A program made the translations under genes and the position numbers. From assembly GCA_934771475.1 (NCBI GenBank), contig CAKVMD010000005.1:6414-70413 (forward strand): a stretch of DNA of 64,000 nt, read 5' to 3'. This DNA is from an uncultured Clostridia bacterium (lineage in GTDB: Bacteria > Bacillota > Clostridia > Christensenellales > UBA1242). The notes below the pieces were generated by a model. The model had not been told where the DNA came from. It did no database searches and saw only the letters and a list, made by a program, of their open reading frames with translations. Shown here piece by piece: positions 24,975 through 33,505 of the stretch (the stretch's first letter is position 1; each line of letters opens with the position of its first letter).

Positions 24975-27242
24975 ATGAATTACGATATAAACTCTTTAAA
25001 TGAAGAACAACTTGCGCCTCTAAAACAGATTGACGGGGCGGTTTTGGTTACAGCAGGGGCTGGAAGCGGAAAAACTAGACTTTTAACGCATCGCGTGGCT
25101 TATCTTATTGAGCACGAGGGCGTGAGTCCATTTAATATCCTCGCTATCACTTTTACCAATAAAGCAGCGGGAGAGATGAAAGAAAGAATATCAAATATGG
25201 TTGTGGGGGCGGATAGAGTTTGGATTTCCACCTTCCACTCTATGTGTGCCAAAATTTTAAGAATGGATATAGAGCACCTTCCACCATTCACCAAAGATTT
25301 TTCGATTTACAGCGAAAGCGATAGTGATAAGGTGATAAAAGAAGTACTTGGAGAGCGTGGAATAAGTGATGATAAAATCAAAAAGGAACTTGTTTATCAC
25401 ATTTCTAATTGGAAAAATAATGGTCAAAGTTATGTAGATTATATCAAAACTCACGAAAGTGAATATGATATACAGAAAATTGGTTCAATGATGCTGGCAT
25501 ACAACGAAAAACTTGCAAAAAACAACGCTCTGGACTTTGATGACCTTCTTGTCAAAACAGTTGAACTTTTCACAAAAAATCCTGATGTTTTAGATAAGTA
25601 TGCAAGGCGATTTGAATACATTTTAGTTGATGAGTTTCAAGATACAAACCTCGTTCAATATAACCTTGTAAAAATGCTGGCAAGTGTGCACAAAAATGTG
25701 TTTGCTGTTGGAGATGAGGACCAGTGCATATACTCTTGGAGAGGGGCAAACTTTCAAAATATCTTCAATTTTAAAAAGGATTTTGAGGGCGCAAAAACTT
25801 TCAAACTTGAAAGAAATTACCGCTCGACAAATGAAATTATTTCGGTTGCAAACAATGTGATTAAGCACAACTCTTCTCGTCTTGATAAAAATATGTGGAC
25901 GGATAAAAACGGAGGAGAAAAACCGACTCTTTATAACGCCTATGATGAGCGTGATGAGGCGCTCTATGTAGCAAAAACAATTTCTACTCTTAAAAGTGAG
26001 GGATATGACTATAACGACATAGCGGTTTTGATGAGAATGAACGCTCTGTCGCGTAGCATAGAGGAAGCGCTTTTATCATATAACATTCCTCACCGAATTT
26101 TTGGCGGGTTTAAATTCTATGAACGCGCCGAGATAAAAAATATAATTGCCTATTTGAGACTTTTTGTAAATCCAAAGGATGACATATCTTTTTCGCGAAT
26201 AATCAATTTCCCAAAACGTGGAATTGGAGACGGGACTCTTGCTAAACTGGGTGAAATAAACAGAAACTCTTCTTTGCTTGAAAACTGCATTGGGGAAGAA
26301 ATAAAAAGTTCGGCACTTTATAAAAAGTTTCAGCCTTTTGCGGAAGCGTTTAATCGCGTAAAATTTAAACCACAAAAACCTCTTTCAGCGTTTGTTGAAG
26401 AAGTTTTGAATGAATTTAATGTTCGCGCCTCTTACAATCCAAGCCTTGAAGAAGAAATGGACAAAATTATGAATATAGACCAGTTTGTAGCATCAGTGAA
26501 AGAGTTTGAAGCGCTAAATCCTGATGCGGGGCTAGGTGAGTATCTTGAAAATATAACCTTGTCAAGTGAAAATGACGAAATTGGACAAGGTGGAGCAGTT
26601 ACGATTGCAACAGTTCACGCTGTTAAAGGGCTGGAATTTAAAGTGGTGTTTGTAATAGGTCTTGAAGAGGGGATTTTTCCTATTAAGCGCGCAACCTCCT
26701 CCACCGATATTGAAGAAGAGCGCAGACTTATGTATGTTGCCTTGACGCGTGCAGAAGAAAGGCTTTATTTAAGCCACGCAAGCAAGAGATATATGTATTG
26801 TGAAAGCCAATATCAATCTCCAAGTCGCTTCTGCAAGGAACTCGGGCTTTTAGGCATTGAGAGAAAGGAGAATAGAAGTTACACTGCTGACCGCACTTAT
26901 GACGGATATTCTCGCTCGCAAAATGGTTACATAGGCAAGGCGAAATTTCAAAAAGTATATAATTTTGAAGAAAATGGCGATAATTTTAATGATTTTAATG
27001 ATTTTTCTGCTCCAAAACCATTATTTAACAAAAATTTGGTGCTAAAAAATGAGGCAAAAGATGAAAAACCAAAGCAGGATGTGAGTCGTTACAAAGTAGG
27101 CATGAGGGTCTTTTACCAAAAGTTTGGCGAAGGAAAAATTGTCGAAATAAGTGATGACGGTCTTGTTGGAGATATTATTTTTGACGATTTTGGCAAAAAG
27201 AGTTTAATGCTTGAAACAGCAAAACTTGACATACTTTCATAG
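24975..27242 (+). CDS. pcrA: ATP-dependent DNA helicase PcrA/UvrD
   Basis: Superfamily 1A 3'-5' helicase for repair and removal of RecA filaments or stalled polymerase; 755 residues. Q motif LNEEQLAPL, Walker A AGAGSGKTRLL, FTNKAAGEMKERI, Walker B DEFQDTN, GDEDQCIYSWRGA, ERNYRS, then TVHAVKGLEFKVVFV and ALTRAEERL. The C-terminal 60 residues form the Tudor-like RNA-polymerase-binding module (RYKVGMRVFYQKFGEGKIVEI). Located 8 bp upstream of ligA, the usual pairing. Confidence 0.97.
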   Translation: MNYDINSLNEEQLAPLKQIDGAVLVTAGAGSGKTRLLTHRVAYLIEHEGVSPFNILAITFTNKAAGEMKERISNMVVGADRVWISTFHSMCAKILRMDIEHLPPFTKDFSIYSESDSDKVIKEVLGERGISDDKIKKELVYHISNWKNNGQSYVDYIKTHESEYDIQKIGSMMLAYNEKLAKNNALDFDDLLVKTVELFTKNPDVLDKYARRFEYILVDEFQDTNLVQYNLVKMLASVHKNVFAVGDEDQCIYSWRGANFQNIFNFKKDFEGAKTFKLERNYRSTNEIISVANNVIKHNSSRLDKNMWTDKNGGEKPTLYNAYDERDEALYVAKTISTLKSEGYDYNDIAVLMRMNALSRSIEEALLSYNIPHRIFGGFKFYERAEIKNIIAYLRLFVNPKDDISFSRIINFPKRGIGDGTLAKLGEINRNSSLLENCIGEEIKSSALYKKFQPFAEAFNRVKFKPQKPLSAFVEEVLNEFNVRASYNPSLEEEMDKIMNIDQFVASVKEFEALNPDAGLGEYLENITLSSENDEIGQGGAVTIATVHAVKGLEFKVVFVIGLEEGIFPIKRATSSTDIEEERRLMYVALTRAEERLYLSHASKRYMYCESQYQSPSRFCKELGLLGIERKENRSYTADRTYDGYSRSQNGYIGKAKFQKVYNFEENGDNFNDFNDFSAPKPLFNKNLVLKNEAKDEKPKQDVSRYKVGMRVFYQKFGEGKIVEISDDGLVGDIIFDDFGKKSLMLETAKLDILS

Positions 27243-27250
27243 GAGGTGTT

Positions 27251-29200
27251 ATGGATAAACTTGAAGAAATGAAAGCGCTTATCAGCGAGATTGAGAAGCA
27301 CAATTACAACTATTATGTTAAAGACAACCCTACCATTTCGGATAGTGAATATGATAAACTTTATTATCACCTTGTTGACCTTGAAAAGGAAACGGGGACA
27401 ACTCTTCCATATTCGCCAACATTGAGAGTGGGGGATAAAGTCTTAGAAGGTTTTGAAAAAAAGCGTCATGAAGTGCCTTTATATTCGCTTAACAAGGTGC
27501 GTGATTTTGAAGAACTTGCATCATGGGTGGCGGACATGAAAAAACTTGCGGACAACACTGACTTTGCGGTTGAATATAAGTTTGACGGGTTACAAATTGT
27601 AGTTGAGTACAACGAGGGCGTTTTTGTGAGTGCCACGACCCGCGGGAATGGAACGATTGGTGAAGATGTTTCGTTGCAAGTTAAAACCATCAAAAGTGTG
27701 CCTTTGCAAATTCCATACAAAGGGAAATTGATTGTGCAAGGCGAAGGCATGATGACAAATAAAAACTTTGAAAAGTACAATCAAACAGCGGAAGAAAAAC
27801 TTAAAAATCCTCGTAACGCAGCGGCTGGGGCAATAAGAAACCTCGACCCAAAAGAGACTGCGAAACGAAACCTTGACTATTTTTGTTATTCAATTCTCGC
27901 TTGTCCTGACAAAACTTTTTCCACTCAACAACAAATGCATCAGTTTTTAGAGGAAAATGGTTTTAAAACTGGCGATTATTTTAAACTTTGCTCTTCGTGC
28001 GAGCAAATTATAGATTGCATAAATGACATCGACAAAAAGAAAAGCAAACTTGATGTTATGATTGACGGAATGGTTATAAAAATCAACAAGGTCTCTCCTC
28101 GTGAAGAAATAGGTTGGACGGCAAAGTTTCCTAAGTGGGCTCTCGCATACAAATTTGAAGCGCAAGAGGTTACCACTATTCTTCAAAATGTTACTTGGCA
28201 GGTTGGAAGAAGCGGAAGGGTTACACCTATCGCAAACTTACAGCCAGTCTTGCTTGCTGGGGCGACAGTTTCACGAGCAACGCTAAACAATATTGATGAT
28301 ATAAGACGAAAAGATGTATATGAAAATTCACGCGTGTTTGTCAGACGCTCAAATGAGGTGATTCCAGAAATAATGGGGCTTGCCGAAAAATTTGACAACT
28401 CAGTTCCCGTCTTAGTTCCACAACTTTGTCCTTGCTGTGGGGGAAAATTAACTCAAAAAGGGCCGCTTCTATTTTGCACAAATCACCTTGGTTGCAAAGA
28501 GCAAGTGGTGGATAGATTAAGTCATTTTGCGAGCAGAGAAGCGTTCAATATCGAAGGTCTTTCAATCAAAACCTGTGAGGCTTTGTATGACAATTTGGGA
28601 GTTAGAAGATTAAGCGACTTATTCAAATTAAATAAGGAAGATTTGTTAAAACTTGATAAATTTAAAGATAAAAAGGCAGAAAATATAGTAAAAAGCCTTC
28701 AAAAAAGCAAAATTATTGATTTTTACAGATTTTTATTTGCTCTGGGCATAAGTGAAGTTGGCGTGAAAACAGCAAAGGACCTTGCCAAACATTTTAATGG
28801 ACTTGACGAAATTAAGACCGCTTCAAAGGAAGATATTTTAGAGGTTGAAGACATAGGTGAGATTATAGCAAACAATATAGTTTCGTTCTTCGAGGACAAG
28901 GCAAATTTGGCTGAAATTGACAGCCTATTAAATCAAGGCGTAACTATTAAAGAAAAAGAAAATCTTGTTCAAAATCAAAAGCTTAAAGGACTGACATTTG
29001 TGCTTACTGGCACAATCTCTCGAAGCAGAGCGGAGGTTGAAAAAGAAATTGAAAGTATGGGAGGAAAGTGCTCAGGTTCAGTTTCCAAAAACACCGATTA
29101 TGTTCTGGCTGGTGAAAGCGCTGGAAGCAAACTTGACAAAGCCCGTTCTCTTGGAATAAAAATCATCACAGAAGAGGAGTATAACGCTCTAAAAGGGTAA
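27251..29200 (+). CDS. ligA: NAD+-dependent DNA ligase
   Basis: Seals nicks during replication and repair. 649 residues. The adenylation lysine is in YKFDGLQ (K110). An OB fold, a four-Cys zinc finger (CPCCGGKL...CTNHLGCKEQ), HhH motifs and a C-terminal BRCT domain (LKGLTFVLTGTISRSRAEVE) follow. GGAGGTG precedes ATG 27251. Its stop overlaps by 1 nt the ATG of the next, accessory gene, so the downstream cluster may be co-transcribed with ligA. Confidence 0.97.
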   Translation: MDKLEEMKALISEIEKHNYNYYVKDNPTISDSEYDKLYYHLVDLEKETGTTLPYSPTLRVGDKVLEGFEKKRHEVPLYSLNKVRDFEELASWVADMKKLADNTDFAVEYKFDGLQIVVEYNEGVFVSATTRGNGTIGEDVSLQVKTIKSVPLQIPYKGKLIVQGEGMMTNKNFEKYNQTAEEKLKNPRNAAAGAIRNLDPKETAKRNLDYFCYSILACPDKTFSTQQQMHQFLEENGFKTGDYFKLCSSCEQIIDCINDIDKKKSKLDVMIDGMVIKINKVSPREEIGWTAKFPKWALAYKFEAQEVTTILQNVTWQVGRSGRVTPIANLQPVLLAGATVSRATLNNIDDIRRKDVYENSRVFVRRSNEVIPEIMGLAEKFDNSVPVLVPQLCPCCGGKLTQKGPLLFCTNHLGCKEQVVDRLSHFASREAFNIEGLSIKTCEALYDNLGVRRLSDLFKLNKEDLLKLDKFKDKKAENIVKSLQKSKIIDFYRFLFALGISEVGVKTAKDLAKHFNGLDEIKTASKEDILEVEDIGEIIANNIVSFFEDKANLAEIDSLLNQGVTIKEKENLVQNQKLKGLTFVLTGTISRSRAEVEKEIESMGGKCSGSVSKNTDYVLAGESAGSKLDKARSLGIKIITEEEYNALKG

Positions 29201-29706
29201 TGGGGGTGGACTTGGAAAACTTTGAAAAATTGCTAGATAAAGCTGAACAAATATTGGGCAAGAGGGATAATTTTACGATTGATGATGTTGTAAAGTATTT
29301 TGTTGAAAATTTTGGAGCTAAGGTCTATGATGATATTAAATCAATGATTATATTTGAACATACGCATGAAGACACAACACTTTCTGTTAAAGATTATACT
29401 CAACAATCGGTAAAAAGTGAGCCATATAAAGCTCTATACTTGCATTCTAATTCTGATTTCGACAAAGGAGTTGGATACCAACTTATTATAGGCTATGATA
29501 AAGATGGAATCATTACAAGTTATTTTGAGGAATATGGCGGAGAGGAGACAGAAATCTTATCAGTCATGTGCAAAGATTGGAGAGAAAGAAGAGAAAAATG
29601 GCTGAATGATAGAATGGAGTATGAAAAAACGCATACTTTGGAAGGGGATTTAAAGGAATTGTTGGGGGAAATATATCTGGATAAAAAAGATATACATCAT
29701 GATTAA
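29200..29706 (+). CDS. Accessory mosaic protein, copy 1
   Basis: 168 residues, acidic, soluble, unknown family. The first 35 residues (ENFEKLLDKAEQILGKRDNF onward) and the last 50 (SVMCKDWRERREKWLNDRME onward) are nearly identical to the gene at 30954, while the middle 85 are different. This conserved-ends/variable-core layout resembles immunity or antitoxin genes that diversify by recombination. ATG 29200 shares its A with the ligA stop; no separate ribosome site is obvious, so translation may be coupled. Confidence 0.7.
   Translation: MGVDLENFEKLLDKAEQILGKRDNFTIDDVVKYFVENFGAKVYDDIKSMIIFEHTHEDTTLSVKDYTQQSVKSEPYKALYLHSNSDFDKGVGYQLIIGYDKDGIITSYFEEYGGEETEILSVMCKDWRERREKWLNDRMEYEKTHTLEGDLKELLGEIYLDKKDIHHD
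29214..29307 (+). repeat. Direct repeat A, copy 1
   Basis: 94 bp encoding the shared N-terminus; matches 30962-31055 with one visible mismatch (ATTGGGC against ATTTGGC). Confidence 0.9.
29554..29671 (+). repeat. Direct repeat B, copy 1
   Basis: 118 bp encoding the shared C-terminus; matches 31296-31413 almost perfectly (a single G/A difference seen in GAAGGGGATT against GAAGGAGATT). Confidence 0.9.
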
Positions 29707-29842
29707 ATTATGATGATATTCTATTAAATTAAAAACGACGACTTTGTAATTGAAAAATCCTATTTTTAATGTTAATTTTAAATATTATAAAATTATTGAC
29801 AAATTTTACAATATATTGTATCATTTAAACTGGGAGGGAGAA

Positions 29843-30937
29843 ATGAAGAAATATAATATTTTTAGTATTTTAATGCTTGTATTATGCTTGTCATTAGTAC
29901 CTATTTTCGCGGTTCATTTAGCGTCTAAAGAGTTGTCGGTAGATTTTTGTGAAAGGACAATTAATGTTGACGAAATTGGCGAAGTTTCATTTGAAGAAAA
30001 AGGTCAAAAGTTTATTGATTCCTTACATAATTTAAAAATAGAGGCATCAAGTTCGGGGTTCTCTTATTCTGGGGAATTAAGCACTTTAGGAGTCCAAGCT
30101 CTAAGCGATGCAGGTGCTGATTATGACACTGAAATTTCGGCGGATTTTCGACTTTCGGAAGATAAAGTTGTCCTTTCGAAAATTGTAAAAAATGCAGGCG
30201 AAGAATCACTAGAAGCCATCTACTCTGTAGATGAGAATGATACTATTTGGTTGACGAGCACAAATGGGGATGTGATTAACTTAACTAATGAAATAGAACA
30301 AACCAATATTGATGAATGCTTTGCGGTGACAATCACTTCGGTCACGATGCTAATTATGCTGTTTATCCTTGGTGGCGTTGTGATTTATGGAAGTAATGCG
30401 CCAACTTATATATACGATGGAACTAGCGTGATAAGCTCAGGAACTAGCGTGATAAGCTCATTAAAAGATGGTGTATGTTCGGTATGGGAGAAGGTTCGAT
30501 TGGCATGCGGAGCAATTACTGCAGAAAGGACTAAAGAAAAAATAGAAATTGGAGCGACGCAGATAGCTACTGTATATACGGCGACAAAGAATAGAAACGA
30601 TTGTTATTTACTTATTGATGCGGTTGTAAAGGGGGTGCCTCTTACAACTCACTATAAAACAACAAGTCAAAAAAATGCTTCAAATTGGATAAAAAAGGGG
30701 GGGAGTATTTGGTCTCCATATTCAACGACATCTGCATCTGCGGTTCAAAATACTGGTTACATTCCTGGAATTCAAAGAAAAGGCGCGTTTTTACCATTTC
30801 AATATGAGAATCATTATGGAGATGATGCGTCAAGTAGTGTAATATATTTAAATCATTATCACTGTTTGTATAAACAAGGTGGAGTTTATAAAAAACTTGG
30901 ATGGGTGCATGCGTTTTTTGGATTACCAGTTGCGTAA
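29843..30937 (+). CDS. Exported or membrane protein, possible toxin
   Basis: 364 residues. ATG 29843 has GGGAGGGAG upstream; the longer frame from 29750 has none. An N-terminal signal-type helix (MKKYNIFSILMLVLCLSLVP) is followed by an acidic beta-rich domain (about 40-155). Then a strong membrane span (TSVTMLIMLFILGGVVIYG, near 165-183) and a 170-residue C-terminal domain rich in Tyr, Gly and His (NHYHCLYKQGG...GWVHAFFG). The N-terminal half recalls SAR2788-type putative toxins, at low confidence. It lies between two mosaic paralogues, as a secreted effector between immunity genes would. Confidence 0.7.
   Translation: MKKYNIFSILMLVLCLSLVPIFAVHLASKELSVDFCERTINVDEIGEVSFEEKGQKFIDSLHNLKIEASSSGFSYSGELSTLGVQALSDAGADYDTEISADFRLSEDKVVLSKIVKNAGEESLEAIYSVDENDTIWLTSTNGDVINLTNEIEQTNIDECFAVTITSVTMLIMLFILGGVVIYGSNAPTYIYDGTSVISSGTSVISSLKDGVCSVWEKVRLACGAITAERTKEKIEIGATQIATVYTATKNRNDCYLLIDAVVKGVPLTTHYKTTSQKNASNWIKKGGSIWSPYSTTSASAVQNTGYIPGIQRKGAFLPFQYENHYGDDASSSVIYLNHYHCLYKQGGVYKKLGWVHAFFGLPVA
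30419..30460 (+). repeat. 21-bp tandem duplication inside the exported-protein gene
   Basis: Two identical 21-bp copies (30419-30439, 30440-30460) encode GTSVISSGTSVISS, in frame, just after the membrane span. Looks like a recent slippage event. Confidence 0.9.
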
Positions 30938-30953
30938 AGAGGTTATGTATTAA

Positions 30954-31454
30954 ATGAATGGGGAAAACTTTGAAAAATTGCTAGATAAAGCTGAACAAAT
31001 ATTTGGCAAGAGGGATAATTTTACGATTGATGATGTTGTAAAGTATTTTGTTGAAGTCTGTGGTGGAAAAGCTTATAAGTCTTTGCAAGAAATGGAACGA
31101 GACAAAGATGTAGATTTGACTTATATCCTTGATGATTTAAAAATTTATACAGACTATAATAAAAATCTAAATAAGTGTATGTCATTTATTGTCCCAACCA
31201 AAGATAAATCAGATGAAGATTGGGTTTGGGTTATATATGATAAAGATAAAAGAATTACAAGTTTTTTCAGTGAATCCGCTTATGAGGAGTGTAAAATCTT
31301 ATCAGTCATGTGCAAAGATTGGAGAGAAAGAAGAGAAAAATGGCTGAATGATAGAATGGAGTATGAAAAAACGCATACTTTGGAAGGAGATTTAAAGGAA
31401 TTGTTGGGGGAAAGTTACTCGAAGAGAGATTGTCAAAATAATAAAAATGGTTAA
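30954..31454 (+). CDS. Accessory mosaic protein, copy 2
   Basis: 166 residues; shares both ends with the protein encoded at 29200 but has its own centre (YKSLQEMERDKDVDLTYILDD and DKSDEDWVWVIYDKDKRITSFF). AGAGG lies upstream of ATG 30954. It ends 3 bp before the protease gene. The core folds like a small alpha/beta protein by inspection, but no family is recognised. An immunity role is an inference from gene order. Confidence 0.7.
   Translation: MNGENFEKLLDKAEQIFGKRDNFTIDDVVKYFVEVCGGKAYKSLQEMERDKDVDLTYILDDLKIYTDYNKNLNKCMSFIVPTKDKSDEDWVWVIYDKDKRITSFFSESAYEECKILSVMCKDWRERREKWLNDRMEYEKTHTLEGDLKELLGESYSKRDCQNNKNG
30962..31055 (+). repeat. Direct repeat A, copy 2
   Basis: Second copy of the 94-bp repeat of 29214-29307, 1.75 kb downstream. 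Confidence 0.9.
31296..31413 (+). repeat. Direct repeat B, copy 2
   Basis: Second copy of the 118-bp repeat of 29554-29671. Recombination between copies could delete or exchange the exported-protein gene. Confidence 0.9.
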
Positions 31455-31457
31455 ATT

Positions 31458-32138
31458 ATGAAAAAATACTGTGAAAAAATAATTTTAATTTTGATATTAA
31501 CTATTAATATAGTGGGGCTGTTTTTAGTTCTTTTTAATAGTGAGCCTTCCATAAACGAAATTTATGCTCAAAATATACAAAAAGTTGTTGAGATAAAAGT
31601 GGATTTTGACGGAGTTGTCGCCTATGGAACTGGTGCGGTTGTTAAGAGCGATGGGACTATATTGACAAATAGGCATGTTGTTCAAAAAAGTACTTCATTA
31701 GAGGTGGCTAACCATGTTTATGTTCGTTTTGTAAATGATGAAAATTACCGCGAGGCACAAATATTGAAAATTTCAGAAAAAGATGATTTGGCACTTTTGA
31801 AAATAGATGCGAAATGTCAATCGTTTAGCATTAAGGCAAAATGGAATGTCGGTCAAATAGTTTATACTATTGGCAATCCAAGCAATTTTGGTTTAAGTTT
31901 TTCATCTGGCGTAATTTCAAGTGAAGTGCGAAATGTCGTATTAAAAGAAATAAGTCGTAGAGTTATGCAGATTAGTATGGTGGCTAACGAGGGTAATAGC
32001 GGAGGCCCCATCTTCAACGAGTTTGGAGAGCTTTTGGGCATTGTGAGTTTTAGGGTAAGAGATAATAGTGGAGATATTATTCAAGGAATAGTGTTTGCCG
32101 TGCCAAGTGATAGCATCATTGATTTTTTAATTTTTTAA
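31458..32138 (+). CDS. Membrane-anchored trypsin-like serine protease (HtrA-like catalytic domain)
   Basis: 226 residues. One N-terminal membrane helix (IILILILTINIVGLFLVLF), then a chymotrypsin-fold domain with the catalytic triad His in TNRHVV, Asp in KDDLALL and Ser in NEGNSGGPIF. There is no PDZ domain, unlike HtrA/DegP. It probably acts outside the membrane. Being the last gene of the accessory cluster, it might process the exported protein encoded at 29843; that is inference. No strong ribosome site; the start follows the previous stop closely. Confidence 0.85.
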   Translation: MKKYCEKIILILILTINIVGLFLVLFNSEPSINEIYAQNIQKVVEIKVDFDGVVAYGTGAVVKSDGTILTNRHVVQKSTSLEVANHVYVRFVNDENYREAQILKISEKDDLALLKIDAKCQSFSIKAKWNVGQIVYTIGNPSNFGLSFSSGVISSEVRNVVLKEISRRVMQISMVANEGNSGGPIFNEFGELLGIVSFRVRDNSGDIIQGIVFAVPSDSIIDFLIF

Positions 32139-32155
32139 ATTCTTCCAAAAATTTC

Positions 32156-32184
32156 TTGACAACGAGGACGCGGTTTGTTATAAT
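32156..32184 (+). promoter_or_regulatory. str operon promoter
   Basis: TTGACA (32156-32161), 17 bp, TATAAT (32179-32184): a perfect sigma-A promoter, expected for ribosomal protein and elongation factor genes. The transcript would begin near 32191. Confidence 0.9.
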
Positions 32185-32190
32185 ATGCCC

Positions 32191-32435
32191 GTATGCTTCG
32201 TTGTCGGAGGCAATGCTTGGAATTTCCAACCTCGCATAAACAAACAACAGGTGTTCTTGCTGGAACAAGATATGCCGATTTGCTTAAAAGCAAAGTTACC
32301 TAAGAAAGGTAATCGTGTTGTTCATGTTTTACTAGAAATAAGCATTTTTATGTGCGACAACGCCTGCAAGGATTGTCGCATTTTTTAATCGACAAAAGAA
32401 TTTCTGCTTATAGAGCAGTTAAAAGGGGAAATGAT
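32191..32435 (+). ncRNA. str operon leader RNA with attenuator-like fold
   Basis: About 245 nt of leader before rpsL. An 8-bp terminator stem TGCGACAA (32353-32360) with TTGTCGCA (32373-32380) plus six T is present. The early segment CGTTGTCG (32199-32206) can pair with CGACAACG (32355-32362), breaking that stem. This mutually exclusive pairing suggests conditional termination. Short ORFs here look incidental. Confidence 0.55.
32353..32386 (+). terminator. Attenuator hairpin in the rpsL leader
   Basis: Perfect 8-bp stem, 12-nt loop and a TTTTTT tail located 50 nt before the rpsL start codon; it would prevent operon expression unless bypassed. Confidence 0.75.
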
Positions 32436-32816
32436 ATGCCTACAATAAACCAACTTGTTAGAAAAGGAAGAGAAACTTTCGAGAAGAAGAGCAAAGCGCC
32501 ACTTCTTGACGAGTGCCCTCAAAAGAGAGGTGTTTGCCTTGTTGTTAGAACTGCAACACCTAAAAAGCCTAACTCAGCTCTTAGAAAAATTGCCAGAGTT
32601 AAACTTTCTAACGGAACAGAAGGAACTTGCTACATTCCTGGTGTTGGACACAACCTTCAAGAGCACAGTGTTGTTCTTGTTCGTGGCGGAAGAGTTAAGG
32701 ATATCCCTGGTGTTAGATATCACATCGTAAGAGGTACTCTTGATACAGCCGGCGTTCAAAACAGAAAACAAAGCCGTTCTAAATATGGTGCTAAACGTCC
32801 AAAGAAAACTAAATAA
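32436..32816 (+). CDS. rpsL: 30S ribosomal protein S12
   Basis: 126 residues. Decoding-centre protein, with the MPTINQLVRKGR start, TPKKPNSALRK and PGVRYHIVRG hallmarks. ATG 32436 follows AAAAGGGG; the in-frame extension to 32352 lies in the leader and is not real. Lys42 in the PKKPNS loop, a site of streptomycin resistance in other bacteria, is the wild-type lysine. Confidence 0.98.
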   Translation: MPTINQLVRKGRETFEKKSKAPLLDECPQKRGVCLVVRTATPKKPNSALRKIARVKLSNGTEGTCYIPGVGHNLQEHSVVLVRGGRVKDIPGVRYHIVRGTLDTAGVQNRKQSRSKYGAKRPKKTK

Positions 32817-32888
32817 TTAGGTTTGGAACAAATTTGCACAATTCGCCCCTTAGGGCAACAATGATATTAACAAAAGGAGAATAATAAT

Positions 32889-33362
32889 ATGCCAAGAAGA
32901 AATAGTGCAGTTAAAAGAGATGTTCTTCCTGATCCAATCTATTCAAGCAAAGTTGTTACCAAACTTGTTAACCAAATTATGGAGTCTGGTAAAAAAGGAC
33001 TTGCTCAAAGAATAGTTTATGGTGCTTTTGACATCATTAAAGAAAAAATGGACCAAGATCCAATGGAAGTTTTCACAACTGCTATCGAAAATGTTAAGCC
33101 TGTGCTTGAAACAAAATCTAGAAGAGTTGGTGGTGCAACCTACCAAGTTCCTATGGAAATTCGCCCAGAACGCAGACAAACTCTTGCCATCAGATGGATG
33201 GTTGACTTCGCAAGAAAGAGAAGCGGAGAAAGAGGAATGGATGCTAAACTTGCTGGCGAAATCATGGACGCTTACAACTCAACTGGTGCTTCTATCAAAA
33301 GAAGAGATGAAATGCACAGAATGGCAGAAGCAAACAAGGCTTTCGCACACTTCAAGTGGTAA
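32889..33362 (+). CDS. rpsG: 30S ribosomal protein S7
   Basis: 157 residues, normal length. Primary 16S binder of the small-subunit head. MPRRNSAVKRDVLPDPIYSS at the start and YQVPMEIRPERRQTLAIRWM in the core are diagnostic. AAGGAG precedes the ATG. 72 bp after rpsL. Confidence 0.98.
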   Translation: MPRRNSAVKRDVLPDPIYSSKVVTKLVNQIMESGKKGLAQRIVYGAFDIIKEKMDQDPMEVFTTAIENVKPVLETKSRRVGGATYQVPMEIRPERRQTLAIRWMVDFARKRSGERGMDAKLAGEIMDAYNSTGASIKRRDEMHRMAEANKAFAHFKW

Positions 33363-33505
33363 TCATTTGAATATTCACGCGCAAACAATTATGTCTATTT
33401 ATTTAAAAATATGTTCATTATTCATTGTGCGTTTAAGGGGCTTGCCCCATAAGAAAATTCGTGGGCAAACATGAGTTTTCGTTAAATTAATTAAGGAGAA
33501 AAATT

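Noticed and set aside
32185..32388. 67-codon ORF in the str leader
   Set aside because: It begins inside the promoter region and runs through the attenuator; no ribosome site. Kept as leader RNA.
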